A DNA stretch of 7,367 nt from a bacterium (GTDB taxonomy: Bacteria > Zixibacteria > MSB-5A5 > GN15 > FEB-12). Shown piece by piece: positions 1 to 5,660 of this stretch. A program made the position numbers and the translations under genes. The notes beneath the pieces were generated by a model. It was not told where the DNA came from. It worked only from the letters and a program-made list of their open reading frames with translations, and made no database searches. Within the stretch, counting starts at the first letter, position 1. Each line of letters opens with the position of its first letter. The stretch spans positions 1 through 7,367 of the forward strand of contig JAUXBJ010000071.1 in NCBI GenBank assembly GCA_030619425.1, read 5' to 3'.

Positions 1-120
1 CCGGAGGAGGTCGTGAGAACCGCCGGTTCCTTAGCCGTACTCTCCGCAACCGTTTGGAAAGATCGCCGGGGCACAATCTCGACTGCGTCGATCTCAGGAC
101 CCGGCGAAACGAACTTATAG
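1..120 (+). CDS. Possible C-terminal tail of an unidentified upstream gene (partial)
   Basis: Frame 1 is open from the left edge to a TAG at 118-120, giving 39 codons that begin PEEVVRTAGSLAVLSATVWK and end SGPGETNL. The composition (V/A/L-rich stretch, then a polar end) is protein-like but I do not recognise the family. In many bacteria surE precedes pcm, but this tail does not resemble the SurE C-terminus I know. Frame 3 is also open (to about 143), so the coding call is weak and could be chance. Confidence 0.35.
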   Translation, partial: PEEVVRTAGSLAVLSATVWKDRRGTISTASISGPGETNL

Positions 121-175
121 GACAACCTCTCCTCGACTGCCCCTGACCGGCCGCGCCTTCGATGACCGAGAAACG

Positions 176-195
176 GGCAGACCGGGAGGTCTGCC
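176..195 (+). other. Perfect 8-bp hairpin with GNRA loop
   Basis: GGCAGACC (176-183) pairs perfectly with GGTCTGCC (188-195) around a GGGA loop, which fits the stable GNRA class. It lies between the possible upstream stop (120) and the pcm promoter (225-254). No U-tract follows directly; the nearest T-run is at about 215-220, 19 bases on, so it is not a classical intrinsic terminator. It could be a 3'-end or processing stem of the upstream transcript. The same GGCAGAC/GTCTGCC heptamers form the core hairpin of the repeat unit at 974-990. Confidence 0.5.
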
Positions 196-224
196 GCGCA
201 CCTGTAACCAACTCGTTTTTGATG

Positions 225-254
225 CTGACAACTCTCCCCTCACTGGTGTATACT
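225..254 (+). promoter_or_regulatory. Sigma70-type promoter for pcm
   Basis: A CTGACA -35 box (225-230, five of six consensus bases) and a TATACT -10 box (249-254, five of six) are separated by 18 bases. Transcription would begin near 260-262. That leaves a leader of about a dozen bases carrying GAGAAG before the ATG at 273, and it excludes the upstream in-frame ATGs at 162 and 255 as starts for a message from this promoter. Confidence 0.6.
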
Positions 255-272
255 ATGGCTACGAGAAGAACT

Positions 273-944
273 ATGAAATTCAGGCGGCATAATAGACAGG
301 ACGACCAGTTCGATGACCAGCGTCGCCGTATGATCGACGAGCAATTGCGAGGTCGGGACATTACTGATGCCGGCGTGCTGGCCGCCATGAGGCGCGTGCC
401 GCGACATCTATTTGTGTCCGAAAAACGTCGTCAGGACGCCTACCGCGACGGGCCCATGTCCATCGGCTATGGACAGACCATCTCGCAACCATACATCGTC
501 GCCTCTATGACGCAGTCGCTGTCCATGACGAAGCGTAACCGCGTCCTGGAGATCGGCACTGGCTGCGGCTACCAGGCGGCGGTGCTGGCCGAATTGGCCG
601 GACAGGTTTACTCGGTTGAGGTCGTTCCGGAACTGACCGACAGGGCCAGACGCATACTCAAACAACTCGGCTACCAAAACATCAAAATGGATGTTCGGGA
701 TGGCTATCTCGGCTGGCCGGAGGAGGCGCCGTTTGACGGCATCATCGTAACCGCGGCGGCGCCGAAGATGCCCGAGCCGCTGATCGAGCAACTGAAAGTG
801 GGTGGCGTAATGGTCATCCCGCTGGCCACTGACTCCTATGGTCGACAGTTCCTGACGAGATTCACGAAAGAGCGCGACGGCCTCAAATGCGAGACCCTCT
901 ACGAAGTACGCTTCGTCCCGATGATAGGCGAGGTGGAGGAGTAG
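273..944 (+). CDS. pcm: Protein-L-isoaspartate O-methyltransferase
   Basis: This is an SAM-dependent repair methyltransferase that methylates the alpha-carboxyl of L-isoaspartyl residues formed by ageing of Asp/Asn in proteins; it is normally cytosolic. The 223-aa product shows family signatures in order: GQTISQPYIV (67-76), the SAM-binding motif VLEIGTGCGYQ (91-101), an acidic SVEVVPEL strand end (114-121), FDGIIVTAAAP (154-164) and the C-terminal RFVPM (213-217). Length is close to the usual ~210 aa. The start at 273 is chosen because GAGAAG (263-268) precedes it and the promoter at 225-254 would start transcription near 260. The same frame is open back to an ATG at 162, but residues before 273 look unconserved. 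An internal ATG at 330 would still keep the whole fold but lacks a ribosome site. It appears monocistronic here, followed by palindromic repeats. Confidence 0.95.
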   Translation: MKFRRHNRQDDQFDDQRRRMIDEQLRGRDITDAGVLAAMRRVPRHLFVSEKRRQDAYRDGPMSIGYGQTISQPYIVASMTQSLSMTKRNRVLEIGTGCGYQAAVLAELAGQVYSVEVVPELTDRARRILKQLGYQNIKMDVRDGYLGWPEEAPFDGIIVTAAAPKMPEPLIEQLKVGGVMVIPLATDSYGRQFLTRFTKERDGLKCETLYEVRFVPMIGEVEE

Positions 945-959
945 GTAGCTCCCACATCT

Positions 960-1003
960 CGTCATTGCCAGGAGTCTGCCGAAGGCAGACGACGCCGTCA
1001 TCT
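960..1003 (+). repeat. Degenerate palindromic repeat unit (1a)
   Basis: This is a GTCATTGC...-type unit whose core is a perfect hairpin, GTCTGCC-GAA-GGCAGAC (974-990). Its left end (CGTCATTGCCAGGAG) matches the well-preserved unit at 1108-1152. Its right end reads GACGCCGTCATCT rather than GACGCGGCAATCTC, so it is a decayed or chimeric copy. It starts 15 bases after the pcm stop and could act as the 3' stem of the pcm transcript; no U-tract follows. Confidence 0.6.
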
Positions 1004-1150
1004 AACCAGTACTGCTGAAGTGAGATTGCCGCGCTCCCTACGGTCGCTCGCAATGACGGAGTCGGCGCATGACGGTAGAGGGTTATCGGCAACATGTTTT
1101 CAGGAATCGTCATTGCGAGGAGGCTGCCGAAGGCAGACGACGCGGCAATC
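994..1150 (+). repeat. Composite palindromic repeat, copy 1
   Basis: This 157-bp element consists of a short lead (994-1021), a reverse-oriented unit GAGATTGCCGCG...CTCGCAATGACG (1022-1058), a 49-base linker (1059-1107) and a forward unit CGTCATTGCGAG...CGCGGCAATCTC (1108-1152). The two units are inverted relative to each other. Their outer 12 bases (1022-1033 with 1141-1152) and inner 12 bases (1047-1058 with 1108-1119) are perfectly complementary, so the element can fold into a long interrupted stem. It is nearly identical in order and linker to the copy at 2175-2346. It resembles REP/BIME-like interspersed palindromes seen in many bacterial genomes. Translations of it are not genes. Confidence 0.85.
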
Positions 1151-1186
1151 TCGGCGGGGCACTAACGTATGAACCAAGAATCACTA

Positions 1187-1215
1187 TTGCCCGACGAGAT
1201 CAATAGACTTAGATT
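1187..1215 (+). promoter_or_regulatory. Possible promoter for the SEC-C gene
   Basis: TTGCCC (1187-1192) and TAGATT (1210-1215) are spaced by exactly 17 bases and lie 37 bases ahead of the ATG at 1252. Each box matches sigma70 consensus only partly (three and four of six). The remaining unique sequence between the repeat end (1152) and the gene shows nothing else I can identify. Confidence 0.35.
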
Positions 1216-1251
1216 GGGCCCAACGTCTCGCAGGAATCAAAGGACAGGTTC

Positions 1252-2136
1252 ATGACGACAAATATCGATATCTCCGAACTGGAGAAACTGTTCAGAGCCA
1301 TTTCCGTCAAGAAAGCATCCGACCAGGCTCTGAAGAAGCTGGAGGAGTACCCGGCGCGTGACCAGTGTATCCAGGTCCTGAGTGCCAAGCTTCGCGCAAG
1401 TCATCGGATGGCCCAGACGGACGGTCCCTGGGACTCCAAACTCGAGAACGGTTCTATTCACGCCTGCCGCCTGCTGGGCGAAATGAAAGCCGAGGCCGCC
1501 ATAGGGATCCTGATCGAGACTCTTGACAGTGTAAAGGAAAACTTTGATCTGATAATCTTCAGCGCCAGCCTGCTGGCTCTTGGAGATATCGGTCCGCCGG
1601 TCCTGGAACCCGTCTATGCCAAGTACGAGGAGGATATTGATAACCAGGACAACAAAGAGACATGGCTGGACATCCTTACGCGGCTGGGGGTGCGTGACTC
1701 GAGAATAAAGACCGCGTTGCATGACTTCTTTCGATCCGATCCGATCATGGCTATCTCCTATATGGGTTCGTACGGGGACCGCGAGTTTCTGCCATTAGTG
1801 GAGAAGTATGTCCATAGCACCGTGCGCCATCTGAACATGCGCAAAATCGATCCGCGTGCGCCCTTTACTCGTCTGGGGGACCCGATGGTCCACGCTTATA
1901 TCGAGACTCGCGAGACGCTCGTCCGGCTCAGGGAGAACATTGATTTCGACCACCCTGATTTCGAAAGAAGGGTGGACATTCTTGACGACGAGCTGCTGAC
2001 CACACACGAACCCCGGGACATTGAATTGGGCGACGGTGCAGCGCCATTTGTGCGCCCATCGGTGAAGATCGGCCGCAATGATCCCTGCCCCTGTGGCAGC
2101 GGCAAGAAATACAAGAAATGCTGCGGGAAGGCGTGA
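1252..2136 (+). CDS. Alpha-helical (HEAT-like) protein with C-terminal SEC-C zinc motif
   Basis: The 294-aa product ends in a textbook SEC-C motif (residues 274-292): [18 protein letters not shown], with zinc ligands C279, C281, C290 and C291. SecA carries the same motif at its C-terminus, where it binds zinc and contacts SecB and ribosomes; many otherwise unrelated proteins carry it too. The rest is mainly helical and repeats short blocks such as [21 protein letters not shown] (about 74-94) and [21 protein letters not shown] (about 106-126), which look like HEAT-type helical hairpins. No catalytic motif is seen. The start has a clear site, AAAGGA (1239-1244), 7 bases upstream. It is cytosolic (no signal peptide). 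A role in protein quality control or translation-linked binding is only an inference. The gene stands alone between the two copies of the composite repeat. Confidence 0.88.
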   Translation: MTTNIDISELEKLFRAISVKKASDQALKKLEEYPARDQCIQVLSAKLRASHRMAQTDGPWDSKLENGSIHACRLLGEMKAEAAIGILIETLDSVKENFDLIIFSASLLALGDIGPPVLEPVYAKYEEDIDNQDNKETWLDILTRLGVRDSRIKTALHDFFRSDPIMAISYMGSYGDREFLPLVEKYVHSTVRHLNMRKIDPRAPFTRLGDPMVHAYIETRETLVRLRENIDFDHPDFERRVDILDDELLTTHEPRDIELGDGAAPFVRPSVKIGRNDPCPCGSGKKYKKCCGKA

Positions 2137-2174
2137 AGAAGTCAGCCGGACGTAGAGGGCGTGAAGCGTCCAGC

Positions 2175-2346
2175 GCGGTCATCTAATCAGTGCTGATGAA
2201 ATGAGATTGCCGCGCTCCCTGCGACACAAGTGTCTTCGGTCGCTCGCAATGACGGAGTCGGCGCATGACGATAGAGGGTTATCGGCAACATGTTTTCAGG
2301 AATCGTCATTGCGAGGACGATGCGGAAGGCAGACGACGCGGCAATC
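2175..2346 (+). repeat. Composite palindromic repeat, copy 2
   Basis: This 172-bp element aligns with 994-1150 without gaps except for one replacement: GCGACACAAGTGTCTT (2221-2236) stands where copy 1 has a single A (1040). The 49-base linker (2255-2303) differs from copy 1 at only one position (A2271 versus G1075). The outer and inner arm ends are again complementary (2205-2214 with 2337-2346; 2243-2254 with 2304-2315). Sequence upstream of 2175 and downstream of 2346 is unrelated to copy 1. It lies between convergent gene ends (SEC-C gene stop at 2136, DUF1828-like gene stop at 2427), so its stem may help end transcription from both sides. The non-coding stretch 2137-2426 holds nothing else I recognise. 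Confidence 0.85.
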
Positions 2347-2426
2347 GATAGAAAGGCACGGCGGTTCCGATTTCAGCAACCAGTATCGTATGGGCATGGT
2401 GGTGATGATTACAGCCTTAGGTTTGA

Positions 2427-3206
2427 TTACTCTTTACTAAGTAGAGTCTCGAGATGCTTCACGATGCGCACTCTCGCTCCACTTAGTGACGAGAATTGCC
2501 GCTCGCATATATCACTGAGTCGAGCAACCGCCTTGCGATTTACTTCTTCCTGGTTTTCATAAACGCCGACAGAATGACATTCTAAACCCCATCTCTCAAA
2601 CTGGAGTAATGAAATCGTCACATCTTTGACTTTGCTGTCATTCTGCATTCCATATACAAAAACGGGCTTCGGCATTCCATTGATTCTGCAGTCCACTGTG
2701 TAGTTGCCTTCGGGATCGCGGTTTGAGTCGCGCCAATCGAAGGACAACCTCGATTCTGAAACAGAATCGCGAAGAAGCGACCGAAAGTCCTCCATGAAAG
2801 TCGAGTAAACTCTTTCACGGGCAAGGTATTTGATGTCCGATATCTTCATTAGCGCCTGGACAAAACTGTACAACGCGTCGCCAAATCGCTCTTCAGGAAC
2901 GTCTAGTCGAAGTTCGCCCTGGTAGTCATCAATTGAAAACGCTGTCAATGCATTAGTAATCAGTAGTTGCCTGGTACCTTTGTACAAGTCTCGTTCATCC
3001 AAATCGTAAGTTAGGTGCATGTAGGTATGACCCTCGTCAGTGAGCATCCACCCTTCCTTAGCCTGCTTCAACACTATTGCGAAATGGTCCCCGTCTGGAA
3101 ACAGAAAAGGTGTGAACACGCGAAACCGCCCAATTCCTTCAGATTCCAGGCGAATGCACTTGGCTACCTTCTCCTTGAAGGACCTTTCGATCAGATCAGT
3201 AGTCAT
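2427..3206 (-). CDS. DUF1828/DUF1829-like protein of unknown function
   Basis: The 259-aa product has an N-terminal region resembling DUF1828. A hydrophobic [19 protein letters not shown] segment (about 28-46) leads into [13 protein letters not shown] (53-65), with the acidic residues D38, D40, D57 and E58 that stand out in this family. The C-terminal half (about 150-245) contains a basic/acidic beta-rich stretch and looks like DUF1829. Both families occur in phage-related and accessory regions and have no established biochemical role that I know. There is no signal peptide or membrane segment. The ATG overlaps the stop of the upstream gene by 4 bases (ATGA), and GGAG (3217-3214) sits 7 bases ahead, so translation is probably coupled. 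GC is lower than in flanking genes. Family assignment is from memory of motifs, not a search. Confidence 0.8.
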   Translation of the reverse strand: MTTDLIERSFKEKVAKCIRLESEGIGRFRVFTPFLFPDGDHFAIVLKQAKEGWMLTDEGHTYMHLTYDLDERDLYKGTRQLLITNALTAFSIDDYQGELRLDVPEERFGDALYSFVQALMKISDIKYLARERVYSTFMEDFRSLLRDSVSESRLSFDWRDSNRDPEGNYTVDCRINGMPKPVFVYGMQNDSKVKDVTISLLQFERWGLECHSVGVYENQEEVNRKAVARLSDICERQFSSLSGARVRIVKHLETLLSKE

Positions 3207-3700
3207 GTAGTGTCTCCATCCATACCATCAAAGAGGCTTCGCTGATCACCTTCGGGCAAGACAAAACCAAGATCATTTATCATGCAGTCGAGCGCCTGGC
3301 CAAGGCTAGAGTATTTGTCACTCGGCACAGCATAGGCATCTTCTTCAAACCCCTCACGTTGATAACGTTCGGTGGCTGTGTGAATGTGAAAGTCATAGAA
3401 GGTCTGGTCCTCAATTCTATTCGTGTGCTCATGGCTTTTCCCATTATATCTACAGAGTCGAAAGAACCTATTCGTGTTTGGAATGATGACCCCCAGAATC
3501 ACTGAGAAATCTAGCTGATTCGAGTCGGAAACGCGAACCACAACTTTGAAACGGTTACCATTCTGCCCATCAAAACAAATCTCTTGTTCCTGATGGCCAC
3601 GCTTGGGCTTCGTCTGGACGACCTTTCGATAATCCTGCGGAAGGACTTTCGATTCATTCAGGTATTGCGCAATGTCCTGATCAGGTACGATTGTTGCCAT
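3203..3700 (-). CDS. DUF6978-like protein, first gene of a two-gene module
   Basis: The 165-aa product has a His-rich centre that matches what I recall of DUF6978. It runs [19 protein letters not shown] (51-69), [11 protein letters not shown] (84-94), then [12 protein letters not shown] (103-114), with H90, H92, H105, H107 and E111 as candidate metal or active-site residues. No function is established to my knowledge. It is soluble, without signal peptide. The start is preceded by AAGAAGAA directly abutting the ATG, a weak ribosome site. The stop overlaps the start of the DUF1828-like gene, so the two are almost certainly translated from one message. Lower GC than the flanks suggests horizontal acquisition. 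A toxin-antitoxin, defence or phage-derived role is possible but only inferred from gene arrangement. Confidence 0.78.
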   Translation of the reverse strand: MATIVPDQDIAQYLNESKVLPQDYRKVVQTKPKRGHQEQEICFDGQNGNRFKVVVRVSDSNQLDFSVILGVIIPNTNRFFRLCRYNGKSHEHTNRIEDQTFYDFHIHTATERYQREGFEEDAYAVPSDKYSSLGQALDCMINDLGFVLPEGDQRSLFDGMDGDTT

Positions 3701-3720
3701 TTCTTCTTGCGATTTCCATC

Positions 3721-3746
3721 ACGTGTTGATAACTCAAATTACACGT
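3721..3746 (-). promoter_or_regulatory. Inverted repeat, candidate operator of the DUF6978-DUF1828 module
   Basis: ACGTGT (3721-3726) and ACACGT (3741-3746) form a perfect 6-base inverted repeat with a 14-base A/T-rich spacer. It starts 20 bases upstream of the ATG at 3700. A -35-like TTGACC (minus strand, 3771-3766) lies 19 bases further upstream, but no convincing -10 box is correctly spaced from it. The arm-to-arm geometry (20 bases centre to centre) would suit a dimeric repressor binding two major grooves on one face. Confidence 0.4.
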
Positions 3747-3782
3747 ACCAAAGATAGCGCGTCGCGGTCAAGAAAAAACTCT

Positions 3783-4958
3783 CTACCCCACCAGCTTGCA
3801 CAGGATGCCGGCAAGCATCGCCATCGGGTTGCCGACGGCGTAGCCCAGTAGCGCCATCAGGATCGAGACCGGCACCAGCGCAGGCTTGTGATGCGCCGCG
3901 ACAATCGGCGCTGAAGCCGCTCCACCAATATTCGCAGCCGAAGCAATGGCCGCCGTGTGGACATCGACTTTGAACACTTTCGCTGCGCCAACCAGGAAAG
4001 CGCCGTGAATGAAAATCCAGACAAACGCCCCCAACAAGAACCAGAAGACCGAGGTGCTCAGATCCGACAAGTCCGCCTTGGCCCCCATGCGAGCAACAAA
4101 CAGGTAGACCAGCGCCATCGACAAAGCGTGCGAGCCCGGTATCTTGCTGGCGCGGGTAAACGACAGACCGATACCGGCGAAGGTCACGATCAGGATTTTG
4201 TAAGTGTTGGCCGAAAAGACGGGTGGCACCGGGGACAGCATCGACGCTGCCCAGGACGCCAGCGCCGTGACGCCGAAGCCGAAGAAGGCCAGGTAGAGAT
4301 AGTGGCGCATCTCCGGTTTGCCCTTGTCTTTGGTCAGCTCCGCGGCCGCTTTCTCCATCTGCTCTAATCGCCCCTTGGATACGCCGGTGAACTTGTTGAA
4401 CCATCCGGCGAAATTCTTCGAGGCCAGCATAATGGGAAGCCACACAAGATAGACACCATTGTCGGCTATCACCGCATAGCCGAAATCGAGGGTGCTTTCA
4501 TCGAGATCGAAGGCAATCGCCACCGCCGCCATGTTGCCGGTGCCGCCGATCCAACTTCCGGCCAGCGCCGCGAACCCTTTCCACGCCTCAGGACCGAGTC
4601 CGTGGCTCACGAGCAAGAACCCGATCGGCGCGCCAACCACGACGCCAAGAGTTCCGAACAGCATCACAAAGACGCCCTTCCCCATCACGCGCACAGTAGC
4701 CAGGATATCGACATTCAGCAGCATTATCACGAGAAACATGGGCAGGATGCTGCTGCCCATGAAATCGTAGACGGGAGACTGGGTGGGAATCATGCCGCTG
4801 TTGGAAAGCGCTACCGGTATCAGGTAGATGAAAATCAGCGGAGGAAAGTAGCTGAAGAACTTCCACTCGGTTTTCTTTTCGAGGAAGAAGAAGAATGACG
4901 TCACCGCCGCCAGGGTGGCTACGATACCGGCGGAGGAGGTTATCAATGACTCGGGCAT
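3783..4958 (-). CDS. DUF819 family multi-span membrane protein
   Basis: The 391-aa product is a polytopic inner-membrane protein with roughly ten to twelve hydrophobic segments and one long charged cytoplasmic-type loop in the middle (about 180-225, rich in Lys/Glu). Two glycine-rich stretches, GSWIGGTGNM (134-143) and ASAANIGGAASAPIVA near the C-terminus, sit in equivalent places of the two halves, suggesting an inverted-repeat transporter-like fold. This pattern and length fit DUF819 (the YjcL-type family); the substrate is unknown and I assign none. The start at 4958 has AAGGA (4970-4966) with 7-base spacing. An ATG 19 codons earlier (5015) would add a polar extension and lacks a comparable site. 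The stop is followed by a TTTTTT run without a clear stem, so read-through into the module downstream is possible. Confidence 0.85.
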   Translation of the reverse strand: MPESLITSSAGIVATLAAVTSFFFFLEKKTEWKFFSYFPPLIFIYLIPVALSNSGMIPTQSPVYDFMGSSILPMFLVIMLLNVDILATVRVMGKGVFVMLFGTLGVVVGAPIGFLLVSHGLGPEAWKGFAALAGSWIGGTGNMAAVAIAFDLDESTLDFGYAVIADNGVYLVWLPIMLASKNFAGWFNKFTGVSKGRLEQMEKAAAELTKDKGKPEMRHYLYLAFFGFGVTALASWAASMLSPVPPVFSANTYKILIVTFAGIGLSFTRASKIPGSHALSMALVYLFVARMGAKADLSDLSTSVFWFLLGAFVWIFIHGAFLVGAAKVFKVDVHTAAIASAANIGGAASAPIVAAHHKPALVPVSILMALLGYAVGNPMAMLAGILCKLVG

Positions 4959-5068
4959 TAGTTGTTCCTTCAGGTTTAGATGCGTCTGGAACGAAGGTAG
5001 CAAATCGTCGGACAAAAGGCAAACTTGAGTTTGGCCGGCATATTCTACGGTTTCCCTTTCGTCGCGTT

Positions 5069-5074
5069 TATGAT
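5069..5074 (+). promoter_or_regulatory. -10-like box just upstream of the RIS-winged-helix gene
   Basis: TATGAT lies 11 bases before the ATG at 5086, which would place the transcript start at about 5081-5086. No good -35 is visible at 16-18 bases. No Shine-Dalgarno precedes this ATG, and an in-frame TGA at 5071-5073 rules out an earlier start, so a nearly leaderless message is plausible. The divergent intergenic region 4959-5085 also must carry the DUF819 promoter; TTGCCT-17-TACCTT on the minus strand is a weak candidate. Confidence 0.35.
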
Positions 5075-5085
5075 ATATTCAACGC

Positions 5086-5607
5086 ATGTCAGACGCGCCG
5101 CGCCTAAAGGAGAACTACACGCTATCAAAATGCTGTTTGCCGTTTCCCGACTGCGAGATCACAGGATACTACAGCCACGATGGTTTGACGCTCAAGGTAC
5201 ATCGTTCGAATTGTGTCAACCTGCAAAAGGCAGATCAGGCGCGGCTGATGGCGTTGGAATGGAAGGACATCCTTGCGGAGGATGAATTCAACCCGGGAGA
5301 TGACTTCGCGGAACTCGACGAACTCGACTTTCGCATCCTCAGGCATCACCGCGACCTCGGTGTCGACTACTCGCTGAAAACAGCACGCCTGCTCAACATC
5401 AACAAGCAGACCATGTTCGACCGTCATCATAAACTACGCGACATGAGTCTGCTCAAGCGCGTGGAGCCGCTGATGATCCAGTATCGCAAGGGCGTCGTCG
5501 ACAACAAGTGGATCAAGCATCGTAATCACACGTATTACGAACTCACGAAACAAGGCAGGAGATACCTGGAGCACTTTCTTAGTGGTCCGGGGGGGACGGG
5601 TGAGTGA
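5086..5607 (+). CDS. Stand-alone RelA/SpoT-type zinc (RIS/ZFD) module fused to a winged helix (DUF2250-like)
   Basis: The 173-aa product starts with a segment (about 13-60) that closely follows the RIS/zinc-finger domain of long RelA/SpoT proteins: KCCLPFPDCEITGY (15-28), then VHRSNCVNL (38-46), and ARLMALEW (52-59). The ligand set C16, C17, H39, C43 keeps the spacing of E. coli RelA (C612, C613, H634, C638) to within one residue. In RelA this domain contacts the ribosome. From about 78 onward the protein has a helix-turn-helix with wing (ELDFRILRHHRDLGV, TARLLNINKQTMFDRHHKL, ELTKQGRRYLEHFL), resembling DUF2250/MarR-like folds. No (p)ppGpp synthetase, hydrolase, TGS or ACT domain is present. 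It is probably a cytosolic transcription regulator; what the zinc module senses or binds is unknown. The metalloprotease gene follows 53 bases on. Confidence 0.82.
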   Translation: MSDAPRLKENYTLSKCCLPFPDCEITGYYSHDGLTLKVHRSNCVNLQKADQARLMALEWKDILAEDEFNPGDDFAELDELDFRILRHHRDLGVDYSLKTARLLNINKQTMFDRHHKLRDMSLLKRVEPLMIQYRKGVVDNKWIKHRNHTYYELTKQGRRYLEHFLSGPGGTGE

Positions 5608-5660
5608 GTACACAGTCAGAACAAAAGACGGATTACTATAGAAGCATCAAAGGAGTGTTT

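Noticed and set aside
176..220. Rho-independent terminator for the upstream gene
   Set aside because: The stem is strong, but the T-run begins 19 bases after it instead of immediately, so it is recorded only as a hairpin.
408..1001. 197-codon minus-strand open frame opposite pcm
   Set aside because: It is antisense to a confidently identified pcm and reflects high-GC codon periodicity; the peptide resembles no family.
883..1113. Minus-strand open frame of 76 codons over the first repeat cluster
   Set aside because: It is a translation of the palindromic repeats (ATVGSAAISLQ-type peptide) running into the pcm 3' end; no ribosome site and no protein-like conservation expected.
960..1152. CRISPR array
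   Set aside because: Units alternate in orientation, are imperfect palindromes of unequal length and number only three; the 49-base linker recurs between copies, so it is not a unique spacer. No cas genes are present.
2201..2562. Two plus-strand open frames (2201-2440 and 2290-2562)
   Set aside because: Both begin within repeat copy 2, and the second runs antisense into the DUF1828-like gene. Neither has a ribosome site, and their peptides are repeat-derived.
2427..3206. PD-(D/E)xK nuclease in the DUF1828-like protein, suggested by PDGD...VLK (37-47)
   Set aside because: The lysine is preceded by V-L, not by D/E-x as the motif requires, so this is only a superficial resemblance.
3739..4443. 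234-codon minus-strand open frame overlapping the DUF819 gene in another frame
   Set aside because: Gly/Arg/Gln-rich low-quality translation; the overlapping frame gives a coherent membrane protein with a proper ribosome site.
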